DNA from: Pseudonectria foliicola
Lineage: Eukaryota; Ascomycota; Sordariomycetes; Hypocreales; Nectriaceae
Direction: 5' to 3'
Assembly: GCA_003693505.1 (NCBI GenBank)
Contig: QUZD01000031.1
Coordinates: 257,322-321,321, forward strand
DNA: 64,000 nucleotides
In this document: positions 46,364-58,464 of the stretch, in pieces
How positions within the stretch are numbered: position 1 is the stretch's first letter
Layout of the letters: the number at the start of each line of letters is the position of its first letter
Notes under the pieces: model-generated
Seen by the model: the letters and a program-made list of their open reading frames with translations, nothing else
What the model was told of the DNA's origin: nothing
The model's database searches: none
Position numbers and translations under genes: made by a program

Positions 46364-49228
46364 CTACGGTCGTAAGAGGCGCGACTCTTCGTCCAGCGTG
46401 CCATAGAGTCCGCCAATTTCCTTGCCGAGCATCTTCAACTCCTCCGCCACCTGGCCTGTGACGAGGGCATAAGCATACAGTATCGCATAGTCCCTTTCTT
46501 CAATCATCAAATTAGCCGCACCATCCTTACCGGGACCCGCCAAGTAAGCTTGACGGAACTGGAAAACTTTTGCAAGAAGGTTGTCGCGTGCCACTATTAT
46601 GCTGGGGGTCGCATCAGCCAGTGGGTACTCGAGCATTGCTGCACTTGCGAGCACCTGAAAAGCATGGCAGATGTGATCGCAAAGAATGGCACGGTCTTGG
46701 GCTGTGTGCTGGAGCAAGGCTTTCTCGCCCATGCTAAGGTCTCTCTTGCGGTGTCCCACTAGACTCATGGCGTAGAAGGCGTCAAGGATGCGGTTCGTCC
46801 CGTCCAGCATCCTTCCATACGCCTCCATTGGAAACGGGCCACGGAGCTCAAACTCGGACGCAGCCGATTGCCTAAGACTTTCTAGACTCGTGGCGAATCT
46901 CTGCATAGCTGCTTGCTCACCTGACCTGAGGTAAGTCTGAGAGCCATCGGTGCGATACAACACCGCAAGGGGCCCGCGCTTCCAAATGAGTCCCATCTGA
47001 AGGTGAAGCACTGAAAGTCCTTCCTTCAGTTTTGTTCTTGCTGAGATTGGCCAGATTACCCGGCAAACAATCAAGCCCCATAGAATGCCGGCAGTGACTG
47101 CAATGGTTCGATGTTTGACGATTTCCATAATATCTGGAGTGGCTCCCCCTTCGTCGTTATCGTCGTTGTTTCCATCCATCTTCTGGGTCAGGCTATATGC
47201 ATAGAGCGTAGAAACATTGTATGCCAGCAATGAGATCCGGCCAAGTGGTCCCTTTTTGAGCTCAAGAACGACGTAAAAGTTGCCGAAGCTGGTCAACCAG
47301 CCCAGAACGATGAGTGGCAAAGCATACCCATGGCTTATCTTCCAGTTCACGGCAGAAGACACTGCTCCAATGAGGGTACCAACGAACCGAGCCAGGCCCG
47401 TGGTATTGGAGGCGCCAACAGTCATGGAGCAGACAATCATAAATGAAAGGAGGCCCCATTCTCCTCGCCAATGGTTGTAGGTGTCCCTTGTCTCGGTAAT
47501 GAAAGCAGGCATCGCCCACAGAGCCGCGCCGATTCCGACTTTTAGTCCAAATTGTACTTGTGAATGTTAGCTTCGTCAAAAGAAAGATGGGATGAAAACC
47601 TCACTCTCGTCGCGTGACATCTTGCGGAAAAGATGCCAGATTCTCTGTGAGAGCCACGTTTTGATCGCGCTTCGCGTAGGAAATGGAACCCAGGCACTTC
47701 GTCTTCTCCACCCAGTCGAGCCGCGGAAAACATGTCCTTCAATGCGAGTTCTACGTATTGGACTGACCAGAGAGCTCAATTCTGGTGACTCCGGTGTCCA
47801 CAGGGCTTCGTAATGGTTAGAATTGTTTCTGGTCTTCCACCATAGAAGCCATTTCCAGCTTCGTTTCTTCTGCAGAACGGAGTAATTCAGCTCGTCCAAT
47901 GTCTCAAGATACTTCAAGAGCTTTTCTCCGACTGATTGTAAACCGAATGTAAAATGGCCACAAGCCGCAGCAACCTCCTCTTCTGCGGTGGTCTGGCTCG
48001 CACCAGGCTCCTCGCGATTCTTCTTGATGCGATCGTACAGTGCCTGCGAAGCTTCAATACAATCTGCTTCAAAGCTTCCCAGGACCTCTGTAAGACTCCT
48101 TCTTTGGTCTCCGATGCTGTGAGCTACAAATGTTGGGGCCTCCATGAACGGAACTTCTTGTAAAATGCTGCATATTTGTTGTGACAAGGAAGTCGTGCAA
48201 ATATCAATGCTTGTAGTAAAGGACCGAAACAGTTCCTTGATTGAATCAGAACAAAATCGCCCATCGTAGTTCTGCGATGGACTAGTCTGCGTGCCTTGGA
48301 GCAGACCCAGCTGCGTGTTGGCTGCATTTCTAAGACCACCAAGGGATTGCGCCAGCGTTTCCACTGAGCTTGCGACTAGACTTTCGCGATCGTAGATCAG
48401 CTCATGACCAAGTAAATAATGCTCAAATTTCGCTTCTCTCAGGTCGTGGGTCAATTGAGTATACGCCGTCGCGTATGCTGCCCAAGCAGCTTTGAACTTG
48501 GCCGACTCGAGGTCGTCCCCCATCCCACCAAGGAATATTTCTGTAACTGGCGAGATCATTTCGCTAAGCGAAACGGAAACGTCGCCTAGTGACTTACGGA
48601 GTGACTCCCGAGCCGAAGTCCTCCAGAGCAGCAGATTGACAGCCGCTGTAGTAGAAATGCCAAGTACGAGCATCTTGAAAACTTGTGAAATCTTTTCGTT
48701 TGAGAAGACATTTGAGACAACATGGTTCTCTTTGGTCACAACCCCAATGATGGCCAGCGACGCCAGGGTGCTGCCGACATTTACCAGCGGGCTGGACATT
48801 TTTTGCTTAACCCAGCCTATGAAGCCGAAGCCGCCACCGATAAATACCGTAACCACAATAACGTGAGCCAGGGTTGAAAGTTTCAGTGTTGAGCCAAGGA
48901 GCACCGACGTCGCCATCGACAAGACTGATACTAGCTCAGCATACGTGACCGCAACTATGGCAATCAGGATGGCCTCAATCATCGAGCCAGCAGACCGCGC
49001 AGGGTGGAAGTACACGGTAATGGTGGCAACAACATGCTTTCCATCAGGTCTCCCGAGGAAGTGCGACAAAGGTGAGAAAAATGTCGCAAGACTGGCAATC
49101 GTATAGGCCAAGGTACATTTCAATACTCCCCGGCCTTGAGAGGAGTGCAGCCAAATGCGGGACTGCTCTGCTCCCGTTGAGATAGCGTCAAGGAAAGACT
49201 CGGAGTAGCGGTTCATTGATCTGTTCAT
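46364..49228 (-). CDS. FUSC/ArAE-like integral membrane transporter (fungal DUF2421-type)
   Basis: Two exons, 49228-47605 and 47556-46364, spliced through a 48-nt intron (GTGAGG donor, ACAAG acceptor) in phase 1, give 938 residues. The junction restores MSRDEIQFGLKVGIGAALWAMPAF, the conserved start of the second membrane half. The architecture is two membrane blocks of about six helices (GVLKCTLAYTIASLATF ... HVVATITVYFHPARSAGS first, then LLSFMIVCSMTVGASNTTG), each followed by a cytosolic helical domain, as in aromatic acid exporter/fusaric acid resistance-like and Bre4-like proteins. It probably exports organic acids or aromatics. The frame is open another 97 codons upstream, but only a TTG begins it, so MNRSMNRYSES is taken as the start. 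Confidence 0.85.
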
Positions 49229-50013
49229 CGCCTGTTTTTCTCGTTGAATTGGGGGAAACAAGGGAAGCTGCGCATTGTGGTTGGACGATAGGTCGATTGT
49301 GAATGCCCAAATTATCAATGTTGGAGAAATGCAGCAAGAGAAAGTCGATCGTAATGCTACAAGCCAATGATCAAGGCCCGGAGGTCGATGCCGCACAAGA
49401 GATGTGAATTTGCAAATGGTGTTGTAGATTAGTAGAACAATGTAGCAATGCAAAGGTCTAGGCTGCTTGCTCCAGGTTGATGTCATGTTGTCAGCCGGCC
49501 GGATTGGGGCTAATCGCAACTTAATGCACAGCCACGCTTGCTCATGTGGCTACTTCCCCTATGCTTGTTGCATGCAGTCATCGTCTGAATGTCATCTACG
49601 GGATTCTGAAGATATGGAATACAACTGATTAGTTTCAATCTTCCTCTTCCACTTATCCTCCTCGAAGAGCGTCTTGCTCAGCTATTGGTTCCCTCTCCTT
49701 AGGGCAACCACTACGCAAGGCATGACCCTCAAGATCACATCGCATTCTACGTTGAAAGGCAATATTTGTATGGCCATACATTGTTTTATCTCAGATACAC
49801 ACTCGTAACGAATGAAAGAAGTAGCAAACTTACTCAATCTGATCAAATCATCACCACCCTCCTCATCACCCACTGTCAGCATCTCTCCAACTCTTTCCCT
49901 CCTTCTATCTCTTCCTTCCTTTTGCCTTGGCTCAGAGGCTTAGTTCAGCAATCCTTGGATCTTGTTGGCTATCAACATCCTGATAGTCAGGGTTCGACCA
50001 AATCACAGGAGCT
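49229..50013. other. Intergenic
   Basis: About 785 bp between the FUSC-like gene start and the cutinase stop, both on the minus strand. Only short frames are present. Confidence 0.5.
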
Positions 50014-50820
50014 CTAGCCCCGGGAAATCTGAGAGGACAGGAAGACAGGGGCAAGAAGGGCTGCGTCGTCAACGTAGAAGAAGTGAGCAGGGAGAATGAA
50101 CAAGGCTCCGTTGCAGACGGCATCGAGAGCGCTGCAGTAAACACGGGTCCTGTCATTGGGGTAGTTGCGAATGCGGCCCAGGTTCTGCAGATTCTTGGTG
50201 TAGCCAAATAGAACGGCACCCTTGACCTGGTTCTGCACGGCCCCTCTGAGTTCTGAGAGTGCGTTGCCAACTACCGCTGTACCTTGACTGCAATATAGTA
50301 AGCTCTTGCACTGGAATGATGTGAGACAGCACTGACCTATACCCGCCGGTTACAACGGGCGTGTTAGGGCATTTTGTATGAGCCAGCGTAAACAGCCGCT
50401 TGGCCTCGTTGATGGAGGCTTGGTCCGTTCCAGCCGGCAGCAGATTGGGAGCAATCTCGGCCCGATACGGACCACCAACGCCCTGAATCCAGATTCCAGG
50501 ATAGGTTCTCTCAAGGGCTGATGCTAGAGCAGGTCCTGCACTGATGCCCTAAAACTCTATTAGCAATAGACTAAACAGACCGAATAGTGGCTTACCATGT
50601 TACCAGGCTCAGTGGAGCCGCGAGCAAAGATGAGAATTGCTCTGGGGCAGGCAGAGGAAGAGCCGCGCTCAAGGTCGTTCCGAGAGCTGGACTGGCGTGC
50701 TTCGAGCTCAACGAGATCTCCCTCATCTCGAACCACCACAGCGTTCTCACTGACGGCCTCTTCGATAGGGAGGGCGACGGCGAGGGCCGCAACAAGAGTG
50801 AGAAGACCGAAAAACTTCAT
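50014..50820 (-). CDS. Cutinase
   Basis: Three exons, 50820-50596, 50548-50337 and 50287-50014, give 236 residues. Cutinases are secreted serine esterases that hydrolyse cutin and other polyesters. A signal peptide (MKFFGLLTLVAALAVALP) and a propeptide ending near EARQ precede the mature enzyme. Landmarks are CPRAILIFARGSTEPGNM (oxyanion-hole region), GGYSQG with the nucleophile Ser, split by intron 2 (AG|T), DAVCNGA with the acid Asp, and PAHFFY with the His. The four cysteines for two disulfides are present. Its short 47- and 49-nt introns are typical. A TATAAATA box lies about 126 bp upstream of the ATG. Confidence 0.94.
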
Positions 50821-50945
50821 TGTGGGTGAGCTCAAAGAATTGTGTAGGCAAAAGACCGGAAGAGATACTGTTTGTCAGTGCAGTGGATGCTTGGGTGATG
50901 CTCGAGTGATGCTCCAAGTCGATGATATCTGGGACTTCGAGATAG

Positions 50946-50953
50946 TATTTATA
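50946..50953 (-). promoter_or_regulatory. TATA box of the cutinase gene
   Basis: The minus strand reads TATAAATA 126 bp upstream of the start codon, the same octamer as at the hydrophobin gene. Confidence 0.55.
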
Positions 50954-52185
50954 GACATCTATGCTTGGTCGGAAACGTGTTCGACGACTTCCTCCTACCC
51001 CTTCGTCTCCTCTCGCCTTCTCGCAAGTGTTGAACCCCGCAGAGAAGACGATGTATAATACATAGGAAACATGGAACTGTGTTGCGATTGGTAAAAATCC
51101 CATGGCACGCTGAGGCTGTTCTGAAGGACCGTGACCATCTAGCTGTCTGTGTGTCTCGCAAGAGGGTACCGAATTGGGTAAGTTCGATATCGCGTCTATG
51201 GAACTACTTAGTTCGTCGCTGACGGTTGCTTGGCCTCGGGACAAAGAGGGCAGCATGCCTCGGCTTACGACTTCGTCAAGTAGTATCTATCGTTCGATTC
51301 AGAAATTAATTTATTGCCAGTTCTTTTTGAAGTATTCGAAATCTTGCACCAATTCTTGCTTTGAGCCCATGCGACTTACAACACTTACAACAATAGCGTG
51401 GCTCCAATAGAAGTTGCATCGTTCTAAGCCGAGGCACTTGCTATTTAGCGTCGGAGGCAGTATGTCCGTGCGTTAACTGGAACATTAGGGATGCTTTAGT
51501 GCTCTGCAATGTTCAAGGACGCAGAGTCGAACCTAGCGTCAAGGCCCGTGACCGTTAGCATGAAGTGATTCGCCTACTATTTGGGGGCAATCATCTCATG
51601 GACGCAAAGCAAGGGCAACAGAATGAAGGCTCACGGACCTGAGACACAGTAGCGCCACGGCAGATGAAATGCTGAAATATGGCATTAAATGACTCCAGTC
51701 GGCTCGCATGGCATAATCTGGGGTGCAGCATCTTGTTAGGTGAAGGTGGGGTTCGGTATCGGCAGATTATCAAACAACTCTCCGCATGGTTGAAGTGCCG
51801 CTCTGTACTCGTTTGGGATGTCCTAGCAGACGTAGCATGCTCTTTCAGTGCTCCCGCATATGCATCGTCTCAGTCACACCAGTCCCCGATGTAGCCCCTC
51901 GGAATGGCATCGGAAGAGAACTTGCCTCGGTTGTAGCATCGAAAGGCATCACCTTACAACACGTAGAGGTACTCACAGGGTAATAGACCAATTATCGTCG
52001 AGATAAATCCAACATGACTATTCTGGGGGAATGTTTTTTGCTGGTTTGACATGTCTTTCGTTCCAATGGTACATGAGACAGGCCTACATATACCCAGGGT
52101 CCATAGCTATGACATACAGTGACTGTTCAACTAGACCCTGATGTCTTCAATCCAGGCTGAGGTACACAGCAATGGTAGCTATCGT
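50954..52185. other. Intergenic
   Basis: About 1.23 kb between the cutinase promoter and the stop of the next gene. Short frames on both strands, none supportable. Confidence 0.5.
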
Positions 52186-53372
52186 TCAGAGATGAATATC
52201 CAGCTCATCCTCCTCCTCGGTCGGCTCGTTAGGCAAACGTGCATTCGCAAACCTAGCTTCGCACTGTACGACAGCGTTCATAATGGCCTCGCTTGCCATA
52301 TTTTCATCCATGTCGCTGGCATTTTTTATGTCAGCAATAGCCACTTGTTCTTGACGGTTCAACTCCTCATGTTGGGCTGCAAATCGGGATATGACCTTTC
52401 TAAATTGGGATCGTTGTTGTCCTCTTTGCCATTCAAGCTTCTTGATGATCTCTTCAACTCTCTCTCGGAGACAGCTGACTATTTTGAGGTGTTCAGTCTC
52501 ATTGAATGCCTTGACCAGAGTCTCGGCATCGGTCAAGTATTGCTTGAGACCTTTGACAGTGGTATCATTGCGGTGTACAGCTGCGTTCCTCATGTGTGTT
52601 AGAGAATCTATCAAGTCTTCCAGATGCTTAGGTTCCTGATCTCGCCAGAAGAGGTCCTTGTACTTTGATAATTCAAGAGTCCAGCGGTTGAGCTCGAGTG
52701 ACTGGGGCCAGAGCCATTGTTGGTTTTGCATGATCTCGGGCAGCGTTCGCTTTGCGAAAGAAAAGCAGGCACTTTCCAACACCTTTTGCGTCTGAACCAG
52801 AAGGTGATGCTGCGAAATAAATGGCACCTTTGGAGAAAGAAACTGCCCTCTACTTGGTTCGTTCGAATGGGCTACCGAAGTGACTTCGCTTGATTCTGGA
52901 ACGGTCCTTCTTAATGTCTGTTTGAATCCGATTCATTATCATGGGATTGCGTACTCTTGGGAAAAGAATCGCTAGCAACATTGTTGCCCATGGAGCCATG
53001 CTGGCAACTGTGGTCTTGTGTCGCACATTTCATCGCATGTGCCACGTCCTGGTTAGGCCCCTTTGCAGAGTGTCCAGAAGCCAAACCACCCGCTTTTTCA
53101 AATTCAGTCTGTGCCTGAGATTCTGTCTCAAAGACTCCTCTGACAAGCAAACTAATTATCACCTTGATGATATTGTTCTGGCCATGCACACGGATCAGGC
53201 CTTGGGCGGCCCCGTTATTCTTTGTCTGTTCGACTCGTTTGCACACGATGTTTTTCCGGCGAACTTGAGCATGCTGCCCGACGAATACGTTTTTGAAAGC
53301 GAGATACACCTCCTTTTCAGGAGGAGAGGCATGTTGCACCTCACCAGGTTTTGAGTCGATAGAAGATGTCAT
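52186..53372 (-). CDS. Conserved fungal protein of unknown function (W-P-x-S-x-E-L-N-R-W / AVHR type)
   Basis: Two exons are proposed, 53372-52955 and 52895-52186, with a 59-nt intron (GTACGC donor, TTCCAG acceptor), giving 375 residues. The intron bypasses stops present in both single frames. The second exon has a helical domain beginning QWLWPQSLELNRWTLELSKY and containing HMRNAAVHRNDTTVKGL, a pattern I recognise from many uncharacterised fungal proteins. After it comes a Glu/Arg/Gln-rich coiled coil (CLRERVEEIIKKLEWQRG ... AAQHEELNRQEQ) and an acidic tail. The first exon (MTSSIDSKPGEVQHASPPEK...) is less certain; an upstream in-frame ATG at 53438 would add 22 residues. No function can be assigned. 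Confidence 0.6.
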
Positions 53373-53528
53373 GAAATACCGGTAGAATCTAAGCTGATGT
53401 AAATATCGCATGGAGTGGTGATATTGGTGAAGATACATCACACCCGATGTCTGTCTACAAGGGGCAAGCGAATCTCGTAGGGAGTACAGACGAAACCGGA
53501 ATGTTATGCCTGATGAAGTGGGATCGCG

Positions 53529-53720
53529 TCAGTCTTTAACTTGTTTCACGACGTGAGCCATCGTCAAGCCCAAAACGAGCCCTCCAGCACTTGATATAGC
53601 AATTTTAGTGGCGTTCCCATCCATCGGGAAAAAGTAAAAGTGACGTTGTTTCCGAAGCTCCCGAGAATTCAATACGTATTTTTGTGCTAGAAGCTCCCGG
53701 TTTAGTAACTTCATCTTCAT
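53529..53720 (-). CDS. Possible small membrane protein, 63 aa
   Basis: An ATG-started frame of 63 codons ends in TGA. A basic N-terminal half (RELLAQKYVLNSRELRKQR) is followed by one hydrophobic stretch with small residues (KIAISSAGGLVLGLTMAHVV) that could span a membrane. It lies about 155 bp upstream of the preceding unknown gene, same strand. There is no homology I recognise, and a chance frame of this length is quite possible. Confidence 0.25.
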   Translation of the reverse strand: MKMKLLNRELLAQKYVLNSRELRKQRHFYFFPMDGNATKIAISSAGGLVLGLTMAHVVKQVKD

Positions 53721-54762
53721 GATGCTTCCAATCTGTAATGACTAGGACATTTAGCCCCATGGACAAATTATCCCAAAATCTCGATTCAGCCAGTTCGGGA
53801 ACTTCCCAGCTTCAGTTATCGGACGAGCCTGTGAACGCGATCACATGGGGAAAGGGATACCTCACATCCAATGCATCCAATAAACGACTTCACTGCCCGG
53901 TCGAGATTGCCTGGAGCAGCCGCGTGGTAAAAAGCTTGAGATAATCTTGCCCTATCATCATTCAATGCATCAATATGACCGCAGGGAACGTTATTACATG
54001 TGTACTAGATCACATTCCGAGGAAGCCTCCAGAGCCTTTTCTCAGAGAGCTACGACTCGAATAGCTTACTGCCTTTCAGGTATTGTGTCTTTGATGAGCC
54101 CAAGCAGCCTTTGCCGTGTGAAGAAAACCACCGACAGCTGGGTATCCCAAGACCTACTTACAGAGTACGAATAGCGTCATTGATATAATCCCCCCAAACT
54201 CGATGGCTTCGCGACGTGGGAATAATCCATAATGAGAGGGAGGGTGAGCAGGTGAGCTTGAGTCTGTCAATTTCGGGTGTTACTTCTGAAACGCTCTGTC
54301 CCAACCTAGGAAGAGCATCCATCTTAGCGCAAAGAAGTTGCATCTCAAGCGAGCAAATAAGCAATGCAGCTGGTTTGACTATGCCATTCATGGCGATACC
54401 TCACTTACAGGCAGTATCCACGTGTAGTGCAAATCAGGTGAAATCAATAAAGAAGACGGCATGACGTTATCGCCAGCAACTTGCGTCGCTTTTCATTGGC
54501 CTCTGTCAACACAATTGCCACGCAATTTGTAGCCCAACGTGCGCCTGCAAAACTTGGAAGTTGGAGCGCGCCTTCGAGGAAAACGCCAGGAACGTCATCG
54601 CTCGCCGCAGGCTACTTACTTCGGGTACCCACCCTTCATTCATATCCATATCTTGCACTGCAAACCCACCTTCCATTGCCAACCTGCCACAAAGCCATCA
54701 CCTTTTCAATACTTTGTGGGTTAACACGCTATTGAACCTAGTGTCAAAAGTCACAGCCCACC
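53721..54762. other. Intergenic
   Basis: About 1.04 kb upstream of the hydrolase gene. A CA-rich stretch (acaaagccatcacc...) lies close to the hydrolase start. No gene is supported. Confidence 0.45.
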
Positions 54763-56850
54763 ATGCCAAGGACTCTATTGCTGTGCTTCATTCACGGCTT
54801 CAAAGTATGCCAAGAACTCAAGAGCAAAGGCGGCGAATCTGGGCCCAGAATCAGTACTAACAGACGTTCTTAGGGAACGGATAATACATTCCACGACTTT
54901 CCAAATGTAGTGTTACTCTGTCGAAACCAGCCAACATGATCAAATCTGATTACTCGATAGGATCTCAAAAGAACCGTCAAGAAGCAACTCCCCGATCATC
55001 GGGTGGAGTCCATCGTCTATCCCAAATATGAGACCAAGGGAGAGCTCCTACAAGCTACACAGGCTTTCCTAGAATGGTACACGAATAGCTACGCCCGTTT
55101 CGAAATTACATTGTGCTGATTTCCATCAAGGCTGAAAGAGCGAGTAATGGATGTTAGAAAGGAGCACTCTGAGACACCATGGCCGCCAAACGACCGAGAT
55201 GTAGGGGTCGTTCTTGTCGCACATTCGATGGGGTCAGTGGACCTCTCATTACATGCAGCTACGATTTGCAATTACTGACTTTTCTATAGAGGCTTTGTTG
55301 CTGCCGACGCTCTTTTTCTTTCCCTCAACGAGAGAGCAGAAACCTCCAGCGAGGATGGCTCCATCTTTCCGCTCATTCAAGGCATCCTCACCTTCGATAC
55401 GCCCTACAACGGCCTGGCCCGTTCCATGTTCGTCTATGGTGCATTTTCAAACTACCAGAAAGTCAGCAACGTCTTCAACGTCATGACAGCCTTGACGGCT
55501 GCAGCCCCAGCCGGGCTGGCTCGCTTAGGTACTCGAACTATGGCGAGCACAGCAGCCACCTCTAGTCGAAATCCCCAGTGGAGAGCATGGCAACTCATCG
55601 CTGTCAGAACGGGAACAGTTGGAGCAATCGCCGCGGGCGGTGTGGCAGCATATATGAACCGCGAAGCCATTATCAGGGGCATGAAGAGTGTCAGAAACCT
55701 GAACAAAGAGTCTGTCATGGAGGGATATCGACAAAGTGTTGACGCACTGGGCCAGGGGTTAGCCTACATCAACCGTGACAACGTGGGCCATTCGTTCGCC
55801 TGGCTCTCAGATCACTTCACTTTTGTCGGGGCATTGGTCAAGCAACAAGAACTGAATCGTCGATTGGAGCATCTAGCCGCTGTCAAAGGTGTCGGCATCC
55901 ACGATTATTACTGCTCGCTTGGAGAAAACGGCTACTGGAGTGGTGGCTACTTCGTTCCAGAACGTACTTTCTGCGCCATTCCGGAGAAAGACCACGCTGC
56001 CAACTCGCTATTCTCTCGCCGAGTCATGCCAAAGGTTGATGATGAGGTGCAAGCCCACCTCAGTATGTTTCGTCCGGAAAAGCATGGAGGCTATGAGGAT
56101 ATGATGGAGGACTCGGCCGACTTGGTGAAGAAATGGTTTCTCAGCGAAGAGAATGCTGTGGATGACCCAAGCTTCCGTGAAGTAAAGCCCGACGAGGCGG
56201 CAGAGGACAGAGCAGTTACAGAGGTTCTTGAAAAGCAGCCGGAGGATATCAAAGATGAAGACCTGACAGAAAAGGCCACCGATATCGAAAACGGAGAAAG
56301 CGGCGAAGTACCTGATCAATCGCCCATTGATATCGCCGCCGCTGCATCGTTGGTTCCCTTGCCTGAAGACAGAGACGGCGACAATGCCGATCCGGACACC
56401 AAAGAGAAGCGCAATTACCTCAACCATCTCTTCAGAGTTGCCCAGCAGGCTGGTACAGGGTTTACGGGTGTCAAAGGCTGGCTACCTTCAGCGCCGAATA
56501 TGCCATCGATGCCGACAATGCCAACAATGCCGACACCCAGCATGCCAGCAATGCCGAAAGTGCCCACCGCAGTTTCGTCACTTGGCCAGTTTTCCATTCC
56601 AGGCGCAGGATTGTTTTCAAAGAAGGATGCAGAGATTAAAGCGTTTCATGGTGGAAACGCTGCGACCTCAGGCATTGCCGAGAGTAACGCGAAAGCAGAA
56701 GACAAGGCGACTGAAAGCGATTTCGACCCGTCCAAGACCTCTTTGGCCCCCGAGGCACCAGAACAGAACCCAAGAGAAAAGCATGCAACAGACGACGAGT
56801 TAACGAAGAAGGGTTTGGTGGTGGAGGAGACTGGAACGGGTGCTAATTAG
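54763..56850 (+). CDS. Alpha/beta hydrolase, DUF676/lipase-like, with long disordered tail
   Basis: Five exons, 54763-54804, 54874-54906, 54961-55076, 55131-55232 and 55290-56850, give 617 residues. The N-terminal hydrolase core is built from tiny exons: MPRTLLLCFIHGFKGTDNTFHDFPN (oxyanion strand), then DHRVESIVYPKYETKGEL, and VGVVLVAHSMGGFVAADALF with the nucleophile Ser, split by intron 4. LTFDTPYNGLA is the strand typical of lipase-like fungal hydrolases. Residues 160-190 contain a hydrophobic stretch (GTVGAIAAGGVAAYM) that may anchor it in a membrane. A His in KGVGIHDYYCSLG or a later HAANSLF could complete the triad; this is not settled. The last about 230 residues are acidic, disordered and carry an MPxMPT-type repeat (about 56500-56562). 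Substrate unknown. Confidence 0.86.
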
Positions 56851-57633
56851 GAGAGAAACATATCGAGCCAAAAGCTGTAGCTCCAATCTGGGAAGAATGC
56901 CCTTTTGCATAGTGTTAGATACGTATATATAGTTTGTTGAAGTCGTGACCCTGTTCAGTTCAATCACGACTTTGCCCTATATCCATGTGACCCCTCATAT
57001 TGTATTTAATTTTGGCCAGATTATCTGCCCCCGTTTCCGAGGAAGCCACTTGATTGCCAACGCATGAAAACAAATCAAAAGATCATGCTTATTCACTAAA
57101 ACTCCATGTGTAAGTAACTAGCGACACGACAAGAGAATTCATTCATACATGCGAGTGGTATGATTCGGGTTGCCGAACCATTTGAGCTCCTAATTTAACA
57201 CAGATTCTGGGCGTTGATAGCTTCAACTCATAGCGCTGTCTTAGCCTCGCGATTTTAGATAGACTTACGTCTCTGAGCCACTCCCAACGCCGGTCTAATC
57301 CAGTAGGGTGTAGACCCCCTAACATAACTAGCTTCTAAGAACGTCAAGAATCCCAAATTGCTGCAAATATATCTGTATGAACGGCATCTCCTTATCAACT
57401 CGGTCAATGGCCCGACTAGGGAGGGGCTGCTGGCCAGAACAACATGTAAGACGAAATTTTCAGTATGTCTATTTTGTTGATTAAGCGCGTGTTATCGCCA
57501 CCCCTAAGATGAGGAGTATGAAGCCAGGTTATCTAACTTGGATGATCTTTCATGCCCAGGAAGTTGCACACTATCGATTCTAACTTCCACGTACGCGTGG
57601 ATACTGTGAACGGGTTTAACAACATGTCGCATC
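56851..57633. other. Intergenic, convergent 3' ends
   Basis: About 780 bp between the hydrolase stop and the stop of the kinase-like gene. No gene is seen. Confidence 0.5.
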
Positions 57634-58464
57634 TCAAAGGCCCAGCCACTTCTGAATCTTTCTCAACCCTATCTCATCATTCTTGAGGCTAGAAACATCA
57701 TCAAAGCCATCATTCCAGTCCATGGTCCCCAGCTCCGAGAGCAGCTCCCCAACGGGCTGACAAGTCCCAAACTCAACAATGACAGGTTGATCCAAGGCAT
57801 CGAGCATGACGTTTCTCGGCTCAAGATCATTGTGAGCTAGACCGAGGGAGTGGAGATGCTTGGCTGCTGACACAATCGCTTCGAAAGTAGCAAGTCTGGC
57901 GATAGGCCGTCCTTCGGACGCATCGACCCGCTCTGCGAGTCCAGAGGGATAGCGGCCCAGGGCCAAGCCGACAATGCGATTCTCTTCAACGACGCATCCA
58001 TAGAATTTGGTAATATTTGGATGCGGGTTGTCCGCAAGAGCACTGTAGAGACAAGCTTCCTCCATAAACTGCTGGGCAACAACGCCAGAGCCGGCAACAT
58101 CGTGATAGGACATGAAGTTTGGCCGCTTGATGTAAACATCCTTTTCCATGTCCAAGTTGGCAAGGAAGGCCACTGGCAAATGTTGCGCCATGGGCGGGTA
58201 AATATCTTCAATTGGTACCCTCTCGAGGCAACTCCTGGCCTGGGCTAGTGTCACTCGGGCTTTTGAGATTGGAAGACAGCCGTAGAAAGCAGCACCATTC
58301 TCCTCAATCACAAGAAAGGTGGTGATGGAGAAATGGGTATTGCCTTGCTTGTCGTACTTGAAGAACTCGCAAAATTCGGTAAAGTCCTCCCATCCGGTTA
58401 CGGATGGGTGGATCGACATGTTGGCCTCGGTAACACGGTTATTGTTCGAGGACATGCTGGCCAT
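57634..58464 (-). CDS. Protein kinase-like (possible pseudokinase)
   Basis: Intronless, 276 residues. The C-lobe is kinase-like: LGLAHNDLEPRNVMLD is an HxDxxxxN catalytic loop of the fungal HND type. The metal-binding DFG is replaced by EFG (VIVEFGTC). DVYIKRPN may hold the ATP-binding Lys and FMEEACLYSAL the helix-C Glu. There is no glycine-rich loop: the N-terminal 120 residues do not look like an N-lobe. The conserved C-terminal end MDWNDGF ... SSLKNDEIGLRKIQKWL is typical of a large family of small fungal kinase-like proteins of unknown role. Loss of the DFG Asp suggests weak or no catalysis, although Glu can sometimes serve. Confidence 0.8.
   Translation of the reverse strand: MASMSSNNNRVTEANMSIHPSVTGWEDFTEFCEFFKYDKQGNTHFSITTFLVIEENGAAFYGCLPISKARVTLAQARSCLERVPIEDIYPPMAQHLPVAFLANLDMEKDVYIKRPNFMSYHDVAGSGVVAQQFMEEACLYSALADNPHPNITKFYGCVVEENRIVGLALGRYPSGLAERVDASEGRPIARLATFEAIVSAAKHLHSLGLAHNDLEPRNVMLDALDQPVIVEFGTCQPVGELLSELGTMDWNDGFDDVSSLKNDEIGLRKIQKWLGL

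Noticed and set aside
49229..49519. 96-residue N-terminal extension of the FUSC-like protein
   Set aside because: It begins with TTG, not ATG, and precedes the conserved family start; taken as 5' untranslated.
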